Made by a program: the position numbers and the translations under genes
Part shown: piece after piece, positions 9,375 through 18,245 of the stretch
Layout: each line of letters opens with the position of its first letter
How positions within the stretch are numbered: position 1 is the stretch's first letter
Assembly (NCBI RefSeq): GCF_014133895.1
Contig: NC_050727.1
Span: forward strand, 372,001-436,000
Length of the DNA: 64,000 nucleotides
Origin: Torulaspora globosa
Taxonomy: Eukaryota; Ascomycota; Saccharomycetes; Saccharomycetales; Saccharomycetaceae
Reading direction: 5' to 3'
The notes under the pieces: generated by a model
Seen by the model: the letters and a program-made list of their open reading frames with translations, nothing else
What the model was told of the DNA's origin: nothing
The model's database searches: none

Positions 9375-9402
9375 ATCCGTACATCCGTACATCCGTACAT
9401 CC
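9375..9402 (+). promoter_or_regulatory. Tandem Rap1 (RPG-box) sites upstream of RPL17
   Basis: The octamer ATCCGTAC is repeated three times without spacing (9375-9398) and followed by ATCC. This yields two overlapping copies of ACATCCGTACAT at 9381-9392 and 9389-9400, a perfect Rap1/RPG box. It lies about 410-435 bp before the RPL17 ATG. Rap1 with Fhl1/Ifh1 is the established activator of ribosomal-protein genes in Saccharomyces relatives. Confidence 0.8.
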
Positions 9403-9545
9403 TTTCATGATCGATTTTTCAAAAATAATTCAGGATTTTTGTGCGTCTCTTTTTGTGCGTCGGTTTGCCGGGATTGAAATTTTTCAATTTTCGCACAGCG
9501 CTAGGCAGGACGGACCGCATCTCTCCGTGGAGCTAGCTACTGTAC

Positions 9546-9614
9546 CCAGCCGTCCCAGGCTGGGCACAGTGGAAGCCCGCCTGGGGCGGCCAGCCTAGAG
9601 CTTGGGACGGCTGG
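9546..9614. repeat. GC-rich inverted repeat in RPL17 upstream region
   Basis: A 16-base left arm (9546-9561, CCAGCCGTCCCAGGCT) faces a right arm (9599-9614) that is its reverse complement at 15 of 16 positions; the odd one would be a G-U pair in RNA. The 37-base loop itself contains CCGCC/GGCGG. The end is about 200 bp before the RPL17 start codon. Function is unknown. Confidence 0.7.
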
Positions 9615-9810
9615 TAGGAGCCCCGTCCAGGCAAAGCCACTGTCCAGCCTAGCACCTAATGCTAGTGGCAGGCAGGTAGTACTGGAAGCTGGAACTCGGT
9701 AGTGCAAGGTGAGTGTTTGGTAATTGCCAGGTTGATGTCTAGATATTGATCAGAGTGGTTGCGAAATAGCAGATTATTGGTAGTTTGCCCAAGAACTGAC
9801 AAAGGAAAAA

Positions 9811-10365
9811 ATGGCTAGATACGGTGCTACCTCTACAAACCCAGCTAAGTCTGCTTCTGCTCGTGGTTCCTACTTGCGTGTCTCTTTCAAGAACACCAGA
9901 GAGACAGCTCAAGCCATTAACGGTTGGGAATTGCAAAAGGCTCAAAAATACTTGGGACAAGTGTTGGAACACCAAAGAGCCATCCCATTCAGAAGATTTA
10001 ACTCTTCCATCGGTAGAACTGCTCAAGGTAAGGAGTTTGGTGTCACCAAGGCCAGATGGCCAGCTAAGTCTGTCAAGTTCGTCCAGGGCTTGCTACAAAA
10101 CGCTGCAGCTAACGCTGAGGCTAAAGGTCTAGATGCTACCAAGTTGTACGTTTCCCACATCCAAGTCAACCAGGCTCCAAAGCAAAGAAGAAGAACTTAC
10201 AGAGCTCACGGTAGAATCAACAAGTACGAGTCCTCTCCATCCCACATCGAATTGGTTCTTACTGAAAAGGAGGAAGCCGTCGAGAAGGCAGCTGAAAAGA
10301 AAGTGGTTAGATTGTCTTCCAGACAGAGAGGTAGAATCGCCGCTCAAAAGCGTATTGCCGCTTAA
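9811..10365 (+). CDS. RPL17: 60S ribosomal protein uL22 (Rpl17), intron-free
   Basis: This 184-residue protein has the same length as S. cerevisiae Rpl17A/B and is nearly identical over its length (MARYGATSTNPAKSASARGS... to GRIAAQKRIAA). It lines the 60S peptide exit tunnel. The reading frame is continuous. In S. cerevisiae both copies carry an intron inside the coding sequence after about codon 103; here that region (around 10,120) is uninterrupted. Codons are those of highly expressed yeast genes (AGA, GGT, TTG, GCT), clearly different from the flanking genes. A single copy between ATG27 and COY1 joins the neighbourhoods of both S. cerevisiae paralogues. Confidence 0.98.
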   Translation: MARYGATSTNPAKSASARGSYLRVSFKNTRETAQAINGWELQKAQKYLGQVLEHQRAIPFRRFNSSIGRTAQGKEFGVTKARWPAKSVKFVQGLLQNAAANAEAKGLDATKLYVSHIQVNQAPKQRRRTYRAHGRINKYESSPSHIELVLTEKEEAVEKAAEKKVVRLSSRQRGRIAAQKRIAA

Positions 10366-10522
10366 ACTGGCGAGAACGTGATGATTGAATCTTTTAGCAA
10401 ATTTTCCGCTGTATAATTTAACACTTTATCTCTTCTGTGTACTTCTACGGAACCAGGATCAACATCAATCTATATCAGGGTCTTGTTTTTCGAACTTTCG
10501 TTTATTCATATCTATGTACTCG

Positions 10523-12451
10523 TTACATATCTTGATTCGCTGCGATCTTCGAGGCTCTGCTTGCGGATGATTGAACAATGCCGACCTCGGGCGTCATGTA
10601 CCCGCTGAGATTGATAACGTATATGCTCATCATGAAGATTAGGCCGTGAATGCCGAAACAGTAGAATAGAAATAGTACTCTCGTCGTCTTGTTTGCAAGT
10701 ACAATTCGCGCAAAGCTCAGAAACATTTTTTCCCATATCGATAGTTTGTTCCTCCTGTAGTACTCCATCTCTTTCTTCTTCAAGTTTGTCAATGGATTTA
10801 TGGAGTCCTCGAATATCTGCGAGTATTGAGCTTCAGCGTCGATGTTAGCGATCGCTGCGTCTCCGGTGTTCCCACTAGACCTCGATAAGTAGCGCATCCG
10901 CTCGTACAGTTTGGCGTTATCAGCTTGTAATTTAGTCAGCTCACCCTTGAGCTTATTTTTATCGTTGTTGAGCTGTCTCATCTGCTTCTCTAGCTCGGTA
11001 TTTCTGTTGCGTAATCTATCACGTTGCTTGGTTATGATTGGCAGAATAGTATTGTTGCCGAAAGTAGCAGCAGTCTCTGACTCCTCAGGTATGCCAACAA
11101 TCGAGCTAGTCGGTGATAACTTACCCCATCGATTGTTCATCTGTCTTGTGACGCCTGACATCATACTTGCCGTGTCATTAAATTTTTGATCGACTTCTTC
11201 GATCTTATCAAGATCAGCCTCCAGTTTACGGTTCAGAATTTCCGACTCCGTAAGCTTATTTTGTAGCTCAGATATTTGAGCTTTCAGCTTATTGTTCTCC
11301 TCTTCACAATCGCCGAATTTACTTCGTAAATCAGCAAGTGCCCCTTGTAATCTCTTATTCGCAGATATGATGCCGGATTCCACACTGCTTTGCCCGGCAA
11401 CGTTCTCCTCATCATTTGTGTCAGTCCCGAATTCTATCCTCTTCAAAGCTGATAACTCCTCTTTGATTTGAACATAGTCCGAATAATTCTCTAGTTTCAT
11501 CCTGGTAGAATTTACTTCTGACTTATAGGAATTCACTTCCGCCTGCAAATTACTAATCTTCTCGGTCAGCTCTTTCTCTATTTTCTTGAGCTGCTGATGC
11601 TCACGTTCTGACGAAGCACTCAGTAGGGCATTTTCGCTCTCCAACTGCCTTATCTTGTTTTCCCTAGCTTGCAATTGCGATTCTTGCTCAGCGGTACTTG
11701 TAGCTTTCGCTAGGGCGCCGTTTAATTCCTCATTCCTTCGCTCCAGTTGGAAAACTCTAGACTGTGCAGATTCCAGTTCCTGTTCGAGAAGGTTTCGTGC
11801 CGTCACATCGTGAGATAGACCCTCATCAGTTTCCTTTTCTACCACAGCCCCTTCATAAAGGCGCTTCTCCAGATTTTCAACCTGCTTAAGGAGCTTTGCC
11901 TCCCTTTCATCCCAGTTCCTTTGCTTCTCTCCCCATGTTGAGCTCATTTCTTGCTCTTTAGCCGTCAATCTTCTCGCCAAAGTAACAGCCGCGTTTTGCT
12001 CCAAGTCAAGAAGTCTGGCTTTCAAGTTATCATAATCAGCATACTTGGCTAGCTTGTCCTCCAAGTTTTCCACTTGCTGCTTAAGTGCACTGGAGTCATC
12101 TATCTTGCTCAGTTTATCCACTGAGTGGATCATCAAGGGGGTCGGATCAGGAGCTTCGCATATCTTACCATACACATCCAGTAATACAACTTCAGAGCTT
12201 TTCGATCTCTTTGTAAGGTTGTCGATCTCTTGCTGATAGTGTTTAATGATCTTGTTGATATTTGCCAATTTTTCATCTGAGGGCAGTTTCTTGAATACTT
12301 TAGTCTCAGATGCTAGTGCCTTTCTCGATTCCAAGAATTGAGTCTCTCTCTCCTTTATCTCGATTATATCTTTGTCTAATTGGCTCTGTAAACTGCTTAA
12401 ATCCGCCTTAGTCCATAGATCCACCGCATGTCGGTAGACTGAAAGATCCAT
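10523..12451 (-). CDS. COY1: Coy1, CASP-type Golgi golgin
   Basis: This is a 642-residue protein (S. cerevisiae: 679 aa) of the CASP family, a Golgi membrane coiled-coil tether that interacts with COG and SNAREs and affects retrograde transport. Residues ~10-570 are mostly heptad-rich coiled coil with the conserved MSGVTRQMNNRWGKLSPTSS element. A single C-terminal membrane anchor (about 594-613) is preceded by the conserved FLFYCFGIHGL stretch and followed by NLSGYMTPEVG. The ATG at 12451 (MDLSVYRHA) matches the family N-terminus; the codon five upstream is only GTG. COY1 adjoins RPL17A on S. cerevisiae chromosome XI, but here it sits with chromosome X genes. Confidence 0.95.
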   Translation of the reverse strand: MDLSVYRHAVDLWTKADLSSLQSQLDKDIIEIKERETQFLESRKALASETKVFKKLPSDEKLANINKIIKHYQQEIDNLTKRSKSSEVVLLDVYGKICEAPDPTPLMIHSVDKLSKIDDSSALKQQVENLEDKLAKYADYDNLKARLLDLEQNAAVTLARRLTAKEQEMSSTWGEKQRNWDEREAKLLKQVENLEKRLYEGAVVEKETDEGLSHDVTARNLLEQELESAQSRVFQLERRNEELNGALAKATSTAEQESQLQARENKIRQLESENALLSASSEREHQQLKKIEKELTEKISNLQAEVNSYKSEVNSTRMKLENYSDYVQIKEELSALKRIEFGTDTNDEENVAGQSSVESGIISANKRLQGALADLRSKFGDCEEENNKLKAQISELQNKLTESEILNRKLEADLDKIEEVDQKFNDTASMMSGVTRQMNNRWGKLSPTSSIVGIPEESETAATFGNNTILPIITKQRDRLRNRNTELEKQMRQLNNDKNKLKGELTKLQADNAKLYERMRYLSRSSGNTGDAAIANIDAEAQYSQIFEDSINPLTNLKKKEMEYYRRNKLSIWEKMFLSFARIVLANKTTRVLFLFYCFGIHGLIFMMSIYVINLSGYMTPEVGIVQSSASRASKIAANQDM

Positions 12452-12730
12452 CCTTGGATTCAACACCTTCGTCGGGTAGAATGGTGAGTCGCAAAAGCCT
12501 CGGAAGCCTTTTATCTAGGCCCTAGTCGATGTTGTATTCGGTGTTTCACTGTAGAAGACCTCACCTTAAGCCTTACTAGCAGCATTCACTATGGAAGCCC
12601 TAACGTAAACTGTGATTACTACTGCTAACAGATTAGAATTCGTTAAATAAGTGTTACATTGGCATTGGTATGCTGTGCTTGCTGTATATGTATGCGGGCG
12701 TACGGTCCTGAGAGTCTTCCGGGTTGTGTT

Positions 12731-14548
12731 TTATGCAGACCAATACCTGTAGAACTGCGGAGCTTCGATTGACACAGGTTTAACCTCATCTTCCGATTTG
12801 GCATTTAGCCTTTGAGTTGATGACGGAGACGTGGAGCCATCCTGTGATAGCCCAAACGCAGCGCCTATGCTCAATTTGGGAGGACAATCTAATAGCTGCT
12901 TGATCTCGGCGAGGTGAGAAGCCAATTTGTCCTTGTCGTCGATTATCTCGAGTGATTCTTGCAATTTTTGATATACCAAGTGAGAATGCTTCGATAATGC
13001 TAATCGCTGAATTAAAGTGTCCTCCTGCTGCCTCTGGAGGCTTTTCCTTTCCAGTTCCAGGGCTCGCTCAATCTTGGTCAGAAATTTCAGCTTTAGCTCT
13101 GCTTTCGCTAGCTGGACTTCGACCAGCTCACTGGCAATGGCATTGATTTGTCGCTCTTCATTAGTTGCAAACACATGTGATCTGGCCCCAAGCGATGATA
13201 ATGCTATTTCCGAAGCTTCCTTTAGCTCGTCCGAGTCTTTGTTCTCCTCCTTGTCTATATCTTCCATTGCCGTAATAGCACGCCCGGTCATTTGTCGGAC
13301 CACTCTGGGGTCCACTAGACCTACGAGGAACGCGACCGTTGACATTACTGGATTGTCACTCTTCGAGAAGGGTAGATGAGGCGCGTATTTGAGAGGACCT
13401 GAATCCTTGCCCGGGCTATGAAGAAACCTGTCCTCTATTGGTAACTGCAGAAACTTCAATATGCATTGTTCTGGGGTCTTGGTATCAATGCTCTTAGCGA
13501 CCTTGTACCAATCAGATCCATGCTCTTGTAATCCCTTCAGCAGTTTCTGCAACTCCTCCCTAGACCACTGGTCGTCGACGTTCTCGAGTATTTTAGCCTT
13601 CTTGACCGGATTCGTGGAGGATGCCTGATCTTCCTCGATTTCGGTTTTCTCTTCGTCTTTAACCTTGTCCTCTGGCGCTTCAGAATCTATCTGGTTGCTC
13701 ATCTTTCTCTTCCTTGTCTCCAAGTATTTGTGCAACGCGCTATTTTCATCGTTCGTGTCCATCATTTTCTTTAACTTGGCCATATCTGGCAACTGCACCG
13801 AAGGTTTATAGCTCTCAAATGGGAACAGTCCACGCGGAGCGTCGTGTCTTGTCGAAAACTCCCCAGTAAAGGGCGGCTCCACATTCTTGGGCAGCAGCTT
13901 TGCGTCAACCTGATAATTAATCAAACCCCACTTCATCAAAAACTTATGTACACGAAAGATCGCAGCGGCGTCCCCACATACGTTCCGCCTTGCCGCTGTA
14001 ACGCTGAAATATTCGTTCGGGTTCAATCGATAAGAATTAACCATGAAATTTCGATATCTGACATACACCTGTGGCGTCTTGGACGCTATCCGGTTTGTGA
14101 AAAACTCCGGCAGCGATTGCCTCTCGATTGAGTGGATCTTCCGCAGGTCAAACCACCTGGCATAGTTAGGAATCACTATCTCGTGCGACTGCGGTACCGT
14201 CAGCTCTTTCAGCTCCGATTGCTCCTGAGACTCATTCTTAACTGCGCCGCTCTCTTGCGATTCTTGCCTGAGCATTGACTTGTCCACATTGGCACTTGGC
14301 TCCTCCTCATCCCCATCCTCCTCTTCCTTCTGAAGTCCCTCTTCCGCTTCCTCCTGCTGTGCTACCTTCTCCTCGCCCTCGGACATCGCTTCATCCTCCT
14401 CCCCAAACAGATTCTCGTTAGTTTCGGTTTCGCTATCGGCTCCTCCACTCTTCTCTACATTGTCATTGGCAGCCGCTTTTTCGATGCTCTCTGCTGCCTC
14501 TCCACCACCACCAGCATCTTCTGGCCCAAATAATCCGGGGCTCTCCAT
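12731..14548 (-). CDS. SWI3: Swi3, SWI/SNF complex subunit (SWIRM-SANT)
   Basis: This 605-residue protein is a core scaffold of the SWI/SNF nucleosome-remodelling complex. An acidic disordered N-terminus (1-115) is followed by a SWIRM domain (about 122-217, beginning EIVIPNYARWFD), a basic linker, a SANT domain (about 327-371, WSREELQKLLKGLQEHGSDW) and a C-terminal leucine-zipper-like coiled coil (about 470-560). It ends PQFYRYWSA. S. cerevisiae Swi3 is 825 aa; the difference is mainly the N-terminal region. The paralogue Rsc8 (557 aa) is the alternative, but gene order (RPL17-SWI3-KRE9) supports SWI3. Confidence 0.9.
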   Translation of the reverse strand: MESPGLFGPEDAGGGGEAAESIEKAAANDNVEKSGGADSETETNENLFGEEDEAMSEGEEKVAQQEEAEEGLQKEEEDGDEEEPSANVDKSMLRQESQESGAVKNESQEQSELKELTVPQSHEIVIPNYARWFDLRKIHSIERQSLPEFFTNRIASKTPQVYVRYRNFMVNSYRLNPNEYFSVTAARRNVCGDAAAIFRVHKFLMKWGLINYQVDAKLLPKNVEPPFTGEFSTRHDAPRGLFPFESYKPSVQLPDMAKLKKMMDTNDENSALHKYLETRKRKMSNQIDSEAPEDKVKDEEKTEIEEDQASSTNPVKKAKILENVDDQWSREELQKLLKGLQEHGSDWYKVAKSIDTKTPEQCILKFLQLPIEDRFLHSPGKDSGPLKYAPHLPFSKSDNPVMSTVAFLVGLVDPRVVRQMTGRAITAMEDIDKEENKDSDELKEASEIALSSLGARSHVFATNEERQINAIASELVEVQLAKAELKLKFLTKIERALELERKSLQRQQEDTLIQRLALSKHSHLVYQKLQESLEIIDDKDKLASHLAEIKQLLDCPPKLSIGAAFGLSQDGSTSPSSTQRLNAKSEDEVKPVSIEAPQFYRYWSA

Positions 14549-14862
14549 CGCTCAGCCAGTTGCAGCCACTATACCGCTCATCTCGACCCTTCAAACTACT
14601 TGTTTACCATCTAAAATTCGTATTACTTTCGAGATTGAAAAAAACCTTTGGCCGGGTAATTCGTGAGAGATGATTCGGGATTCTGCATGTCCGGTTTGTT
14701 CCGGGAGCTTGCCGGACAGGTCATATCGAATTCTCTATATCGAACAAGGCTTCAAATCAACACGAATATGTCAGATCTGGTCAAGATTTAGTAAAAATTC
14801 CACTTCACAAGGCCGCTAGAGTCGCTGGCGGGTTTTCTACAGGTGCTTGGCGCGAATCAGAG
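14549..14862. other. SWI3/KRE9 divergent promoter region
   Basis: This 314-bp spacer separates two divergent starts. I see repeated CCGG-containing words (about 14,690-14,720) but no recognised binding site, RNA gene or convincing frame. Confidence 0.4.
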
Positions 14863-15705
14863 ATGTTGGTTTCGATTCAGACGCTTTTTGCGGCGGTTTT
14901 GATGCTGGTGACAAGAATCGCAGTGGGCGATGTGCAGGTGACAGAGCCGGTAGCCGGTGCTCAGTTTTCCGGGAGTGGCGGTACTGTCAGCATTGATTTG
15001 AAGTGGATGGACAACGGAGCGAATCCGCCGGTCGATGATATCACATCTTTCACTTTCACGTTGGAAACGGGTCCCAACAACCACATCCAAGCGGTCAAGA
15101 AGCTGGATGAAAGCGTCCCTCTCTCAGCTATCACCAAAGTGGGTGACACCTACTCGTATACGCTTCAATTCCCTTCGGGCATTATCGGAAATGGGCAATA
15201 CTATATCCAGGTCTATTCGCAAGTGCAAGGGGGCGGCTACACGAACAACTACTCGCCTCGTTTCGAGCTGACTTCGATGGGAGGCACCTCGTCTGCCACT
15301 TTCTCTGACTCGACTCAGCCCCCTGGCGAGACGCTGGTTGCCGGGACGGGCACCACCACCGCTTCAGTTGACACCAGATCCTTCACGCTATATTACACGC
15401 AACAGACTGGCGTCTCCCGGTTCGCGCCCATGCAGATGCAGCCCGGAAGCAAGATCACGGCCACCACCTGGACCAAGAAGTTCCCCACGAGCGCCGTGAC
15501 GTACTATTCCACCTACAGAAACACTTTGGCACAGGAGACCACTATCACACCCGGTTGGTCCTACGTCTTATCTAGTGGCATCAACTTTGCCACGCCGGCA
15601 CCGTACCCTACGGACAACGGTGGGTGGCAGAACCCGAAGCAGAGGCAGAGCCTGTCGACCAGAAAGATCAACATCAAGAAGAGAGCAAGGGTAATGGGAA
15701 ATTAG
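14863..15705 (+). CDS. KRE9: Kre9/Knh1 family cell-wall beta-1,6-glucan assembly protein
   Basis: This is a 280-residue secreted protein (S. cerevisiae Kre9: 276 aa) required for beta-1,6-glucan assembly at the cell surface. A signal peptide (about 1-22, ending around VGDVQV) precedes the conserved TEPVAGAQFSGSGGTVSIDLKW region with its Ser/Thr-rich beta-domain. The C-terminal half has RFAPMQMQPGSKI and TWTKKFPTSAVTYYST, and the protein ends in a strongly basic tail (RKINIKKRARV), all typical. The gene is convergent with RFA3. S. cerevisiae has a paralogue, KNH1, so one ancestral gene is expected here. Confidence 0.95.
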   Translation: MLVSIQTLFAAVLMLVTRIAVGDVQVTEPVAGAQFSGSGGTVSIDLKWMDNGANPPVDDITSFTFTLETGPNNHIQAVKKLDESVPLSAITKVGDTYSYTLQFPSGIIGNGQYYIQVYSQVQGGGYTNNYSPRFELTSMGGTSSATFSDSTQPPGETLVAGTGTTTASVDTRSFTLYYTQQTGVSRFAPMQMQPGSKITATTWTKKFPTSAVTYYSTYRNTLAQETTITPGWSYVLSSGINFATPAPYPTDNGGWQNPKQRQSLSTRKINIKKRARVMGN

Positions 15706-15790
15706 GCCGTTGGTCCTGTATAGTTAAGCGATATAGACTCTTTATACAATGGCGCGTGTGTAAGTAGGAGGCATACAAACACCGAAAGTC

Positions 15791-16141
15791 TCAGTAGATC
15801 TCCGGGAACTTCCTGCAGAGCTGCTGCAACGCAACGATCCCATCCACGCTGATCTGCTCGTTCTCCTTCAGCACACAGGGCACCGCATCCAGCACTAGAA
15901 ACTCCACGTCTCCGCTGTCGCTGGAGCGACACACAAACTCGTGCCACGATTCTGCCTCGAACTGCTTGTTCAACGAAACCCTCACGTTCGTCAACGTTAC
16001 CATTTCGCCGCCATCCGTCGGCGAGCTCAGCACCAGCGTGTTCTCTGTTGGTTGCGACTTCACCTGCGCAATGAGCCTGAACACCGGGCAAACGTTCTGT
16101 GCTATCTCTCGAGGATCGATTCTGGGCGTCTCGCTGGCCAT
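15791..16141 (-). CDS. RFA3: Replication protein A 14-kDa subunit (Rfa3)
   Basis: This 116-residue OB-fold protein (S. cerevisiae Rfa3: 122 aa) is the smallest subunit of the trimeric ssDNA-binding complex RPA, used in replication, repair and recombination. The family start TPRIDPREI and the core VCPVFRLIAQV are clear, and the C-terminal amphipathic helix (ISVDGIVALQQLCRKF) forms the trimerisation bundle. The first ATG is used. It is divergent from CPS1. An MluI cell-cycle box lies about 57-62 bp upstream. Confidence 0.94.
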   Translation of the reverse strand: MASETPRIDPREIAQNVCPVFRLIAQVKSQPTENTLVLSSPTDGGEMVTLTNVRVSLNKQFEAESWHEFVCRSSDSGDVEFLVLDAVPCVLKENEQISVDGIVALQQLCRKFPEIY

Positions 16142-16451
16142 CTCAGCTGCTATTCCGTCCTTCTGACTGGTCTTCTGGTGTACAAGTGGTGCTCTTTACG
16201 CGTTCTAGTACTGTCGCGCTAGCTCTTCTACAGACCAAGGACACGATACACCACGAAGGTCCGCAAGGTGCTGCCAAACTACTCGAGACTGGTTGATAGG
16301 CCATCGGACGATGGCAAGGAGGAATGTGGCTGCAATCGCTGGTGGCACAGCCCTCATTGATTAGCAGTAACCCGGTACGAGGGTAATGGGTACTTAAGGC
16401 AGCCATTGGGTGAAGGTGGTCGGTGGAAGCTACAGTTCAGGCTGGCTGAAG
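16142..16451. other. RFA3/CPS1 divergent promoter region
   Basis: This 310-bp spacer contains the MCB box for RFA3 at 16198-16203. No other element is recognised. Confidence 0.4.
16198..16203. promoter_or_regulatory. MluI cell-cycle box upstream of RFA3
   Basis: The perfect palindrome ACGCGT lies about 57 bp upstream of the RFA3 start codon (on the other strand). In S. cerevisiae the RPA genes carry MCB elements and are induced at G1/S by MBF, so this is the expected regulator. Confidence 0.6.
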
Positions 16452-18182
16452 ATGGCGATGAGATTGCAGGACGGGAGCAAGTCGCTGGGACCGAAAGGCG
16501 GTCGCTCTCCTTTGAGAAGACACTTGCATGGGTTGCTAACGGTGGGACTCGCCCTTGCTGGGACAGCACTGTATGTGGTCAGTCAGCGTTCATCCAGGGA
16601 GGGTGTGATTTTGAGTGGCAAGGAAGTGTCTAGGTGCGGGAAAATCGAGCCAATTGTGCCTAGCTTCAAGAAGTCGGTGGATTTGATCCTGCACGATGCA
16701 GAATTCAAGCGGTCTTCTGTGGAAAAGCTGTCCAAGGCTATCCAGATCCCGACGGAAATCTGGGACGTGAACCCGGAGCCGGCAGACGACCCTGAATGGT
16801 ACGCTCATTTCTACGAGTTCCACAGGTTCCTGGAGCAGACGTTTCCGCTGGTTCACGAGAGGCTCACGCGCGAGAAGGTGAACGAGCTGGGCTTACTGTA
16901 CACCTGGGAGGGCTCGGAGCCCGAGCTGAAGCCGGTGTTGTTTATGGCGCACCAGGATGTGGTTCCGGTGAACAAGGAGACGTGGGATGACTGGGAGTAC
17001 CCACCATTCTCGGGACATTACGATGAAAAGAGCGACCTGGTTTGGGGCAGAGGCTCGAACGACTGTAAGAACCTGCTGATCGCAGAACTCGAGGCCATTG
17101 AACAGCTTTTGCTCGACGGCTACCAGCCGAAGAGGTCTGTGATTTTGTCGTTCGGTTTTGATGAAGAATCGAGCGGTCCCCTCGGAGCCAGGCATCTGGC
17201 TGCTTTCCTCGAGGACAGATACGGTAGGGATGGGATCTTTTCGATCATCGACGAAGGGTTTGGAGTACTGCCCATCGACGAGGGGCTCTTTGTGGCCTCC
17301 CCCATCACGGCTGAAAAGGGATACGTCGATGTCGTGGTGACGGTCAATGGGAAGGGCGGCCACTCTTCGGTACCACCAGACCATACTACTATCGGCGTCG
17401 CATCAGACCTGATTACTGTTCTCGAAGACAATCCTTTCGGCCCAGATTTCGAGCTCGACAACCCACTCTTCAGTTTGCTGACATGTGCAGCCGAGCATTC
17501 AAAGAGGCTCCCCAAAGATTTGAGGAAGCACATCTTGAGGGCGCCAAAGAACAAGGCAAGTCGGAAAATGTTGGAGAAGTTTTTGTCCAGCGATGTTAGG
17601 TTCCGTGATTTAATCCGAACCACCAGAGCTGTAGACGTTTTCAACGGTGGTATCAAAGCCAACGCTCTGCCTGAGGTTTCCACCTTCGTGGTCAACCACA
17701 GAATAGACATCCACTCGTCTGTGGAAGAAACAGTCGCCGCAGATGCGTACTTTGCTGAGAAAATTGCAAAGAAATATGGTTACGGTTTCGCTCGCAACGG
17801 AGAGTTCTCGATTCCAGAAACTGAGCTTGGTTACATTGACGTAAAGGTCGCCAAGGCTTTGGAACCGGCTCCAGTTTCTCCAACTTCGGGTGCCGCTTGG
17901 GACATCCTCGCCGGTACCATCCAGGATGTGTTCGAAAATGGGGTTTTCGCCGGCCGCGACGACGCTGAGTTGTACGTTTCAACAACTTTGATGCCAGCAA
18001 ATACTGATACCAGGTATTACTGGAATTTAACGAAGAACATCTACAGGTTCGTCGCTTCGATCCTTGATGCAAGTACTTTCGAGACTATCCATTCTGTGAA
18101 TGAGAGTATCAAAGCTAGCAGCCATCTGTCTGCTATTGCATTCATTTACGAGTACATTGTGAACGTTGATGAAAATGCTTAG
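16452..18182 (+). CDS. CPS1: Cps1, vacuolar Gly-X carboxypeptidase S (M20 family)
   Basis: This is a 576-residue protein, the same length as S. cerevisiae Cps1, a zinc metallo-carboxypeptidase of family M20 delivered to the vacuole lumen through the MVB pathway. A short cytosolic N-terminus is followed by a signal anchor at about 26-44 (HGLLTVGLALAGTALYVV). The metal-site motifs are plain: FMAHQDVVPV, WGRGSNDCKN and FGFDEESSGPLGA. The dimerisation insert contains GKGGHSSVPPDHTTIG. The ATG at 16452 is chosen over the upstream in-frame GTG because it gives the family length. The 3' end is 63 bp from the convergent STE3 stop. Confidence 0.96.
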   Translation: MAMRLQDGSKSLGPKGGRSPLRRHLHGLLTVGLALAGTALYVVSQRSSREGVILSGKEVSRCGKIEPIVPSFKKSVDLILHDAEFKRSSVEKLSKAIQIPTEIWDVNPEPADDPEWYAHFYEFHRFLEQTFPLVHERLTREKVNELGLLYTWEGSEPELKPVLFMAHQDVVPVNKETWDDWEYPPFSGHYDEKSDLVWGRGSNDCKNLLIAELEAIEQLLLDGYQPKRSVILSFGFDEESSGPLGARHLAAFLEDRYGRDGIFSIIDEGFGVLPIDEGLFVASPITAEKGYVDVVVTVNGKGGHSSVPPDHTTIGVASDLITVLEDNPFGPDFELDNPLFSLLTCAAEHSKRLPKDLRKHILRAPKNKASRKMLEKFLSSDVRFRDLIRTTRAVDVFNGGIKANALPEVSTFVVNHRIDIHSSVEETVAADAYFAEKIAKKYGYGFARNGEFSIPETELGYIDVKVAKALEPAPVSPTSGAAWDILAGTIQDVFENGVFAGRDDAELYVSTTLMPANTDTRYYWNLTKNIYRFVASILDASTFETIHSVNESIKASSHLSAIAFIYEYIVNVDENA

Positions 18183-18245
18183 CAAGATAACTAATAAAAT
18201 TTTCGTATCCGTGAGTAAAGCTGTGTAGCTCAGCGCTAAACGTAA

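Larger units (their letters stand above)
9220..9810. other. Shared ATG27/RPL17 upstream region
   Basis: This 591-bp spacer between two divergent genes holds tandem Rap1 boxes near its left end (9375-9402), T-rich tracts at about 9410-9460 as is usual downstream of Rap1 sites in ribosomal-protein promoters, and a GC-rich block with a strong inverted repeat (about 9500-9700). No frame longer than about 60 codons and no intron branch point (TACTAAC) is visible. Confidence 0.6.

Noticed and set aside
9700..9810. GTGAGT near 9709 as donor of a 5' leader intron of RPL17
   Set aside because: Not the yeast GTATGT consensus and no branch-point sequence before the ATG.
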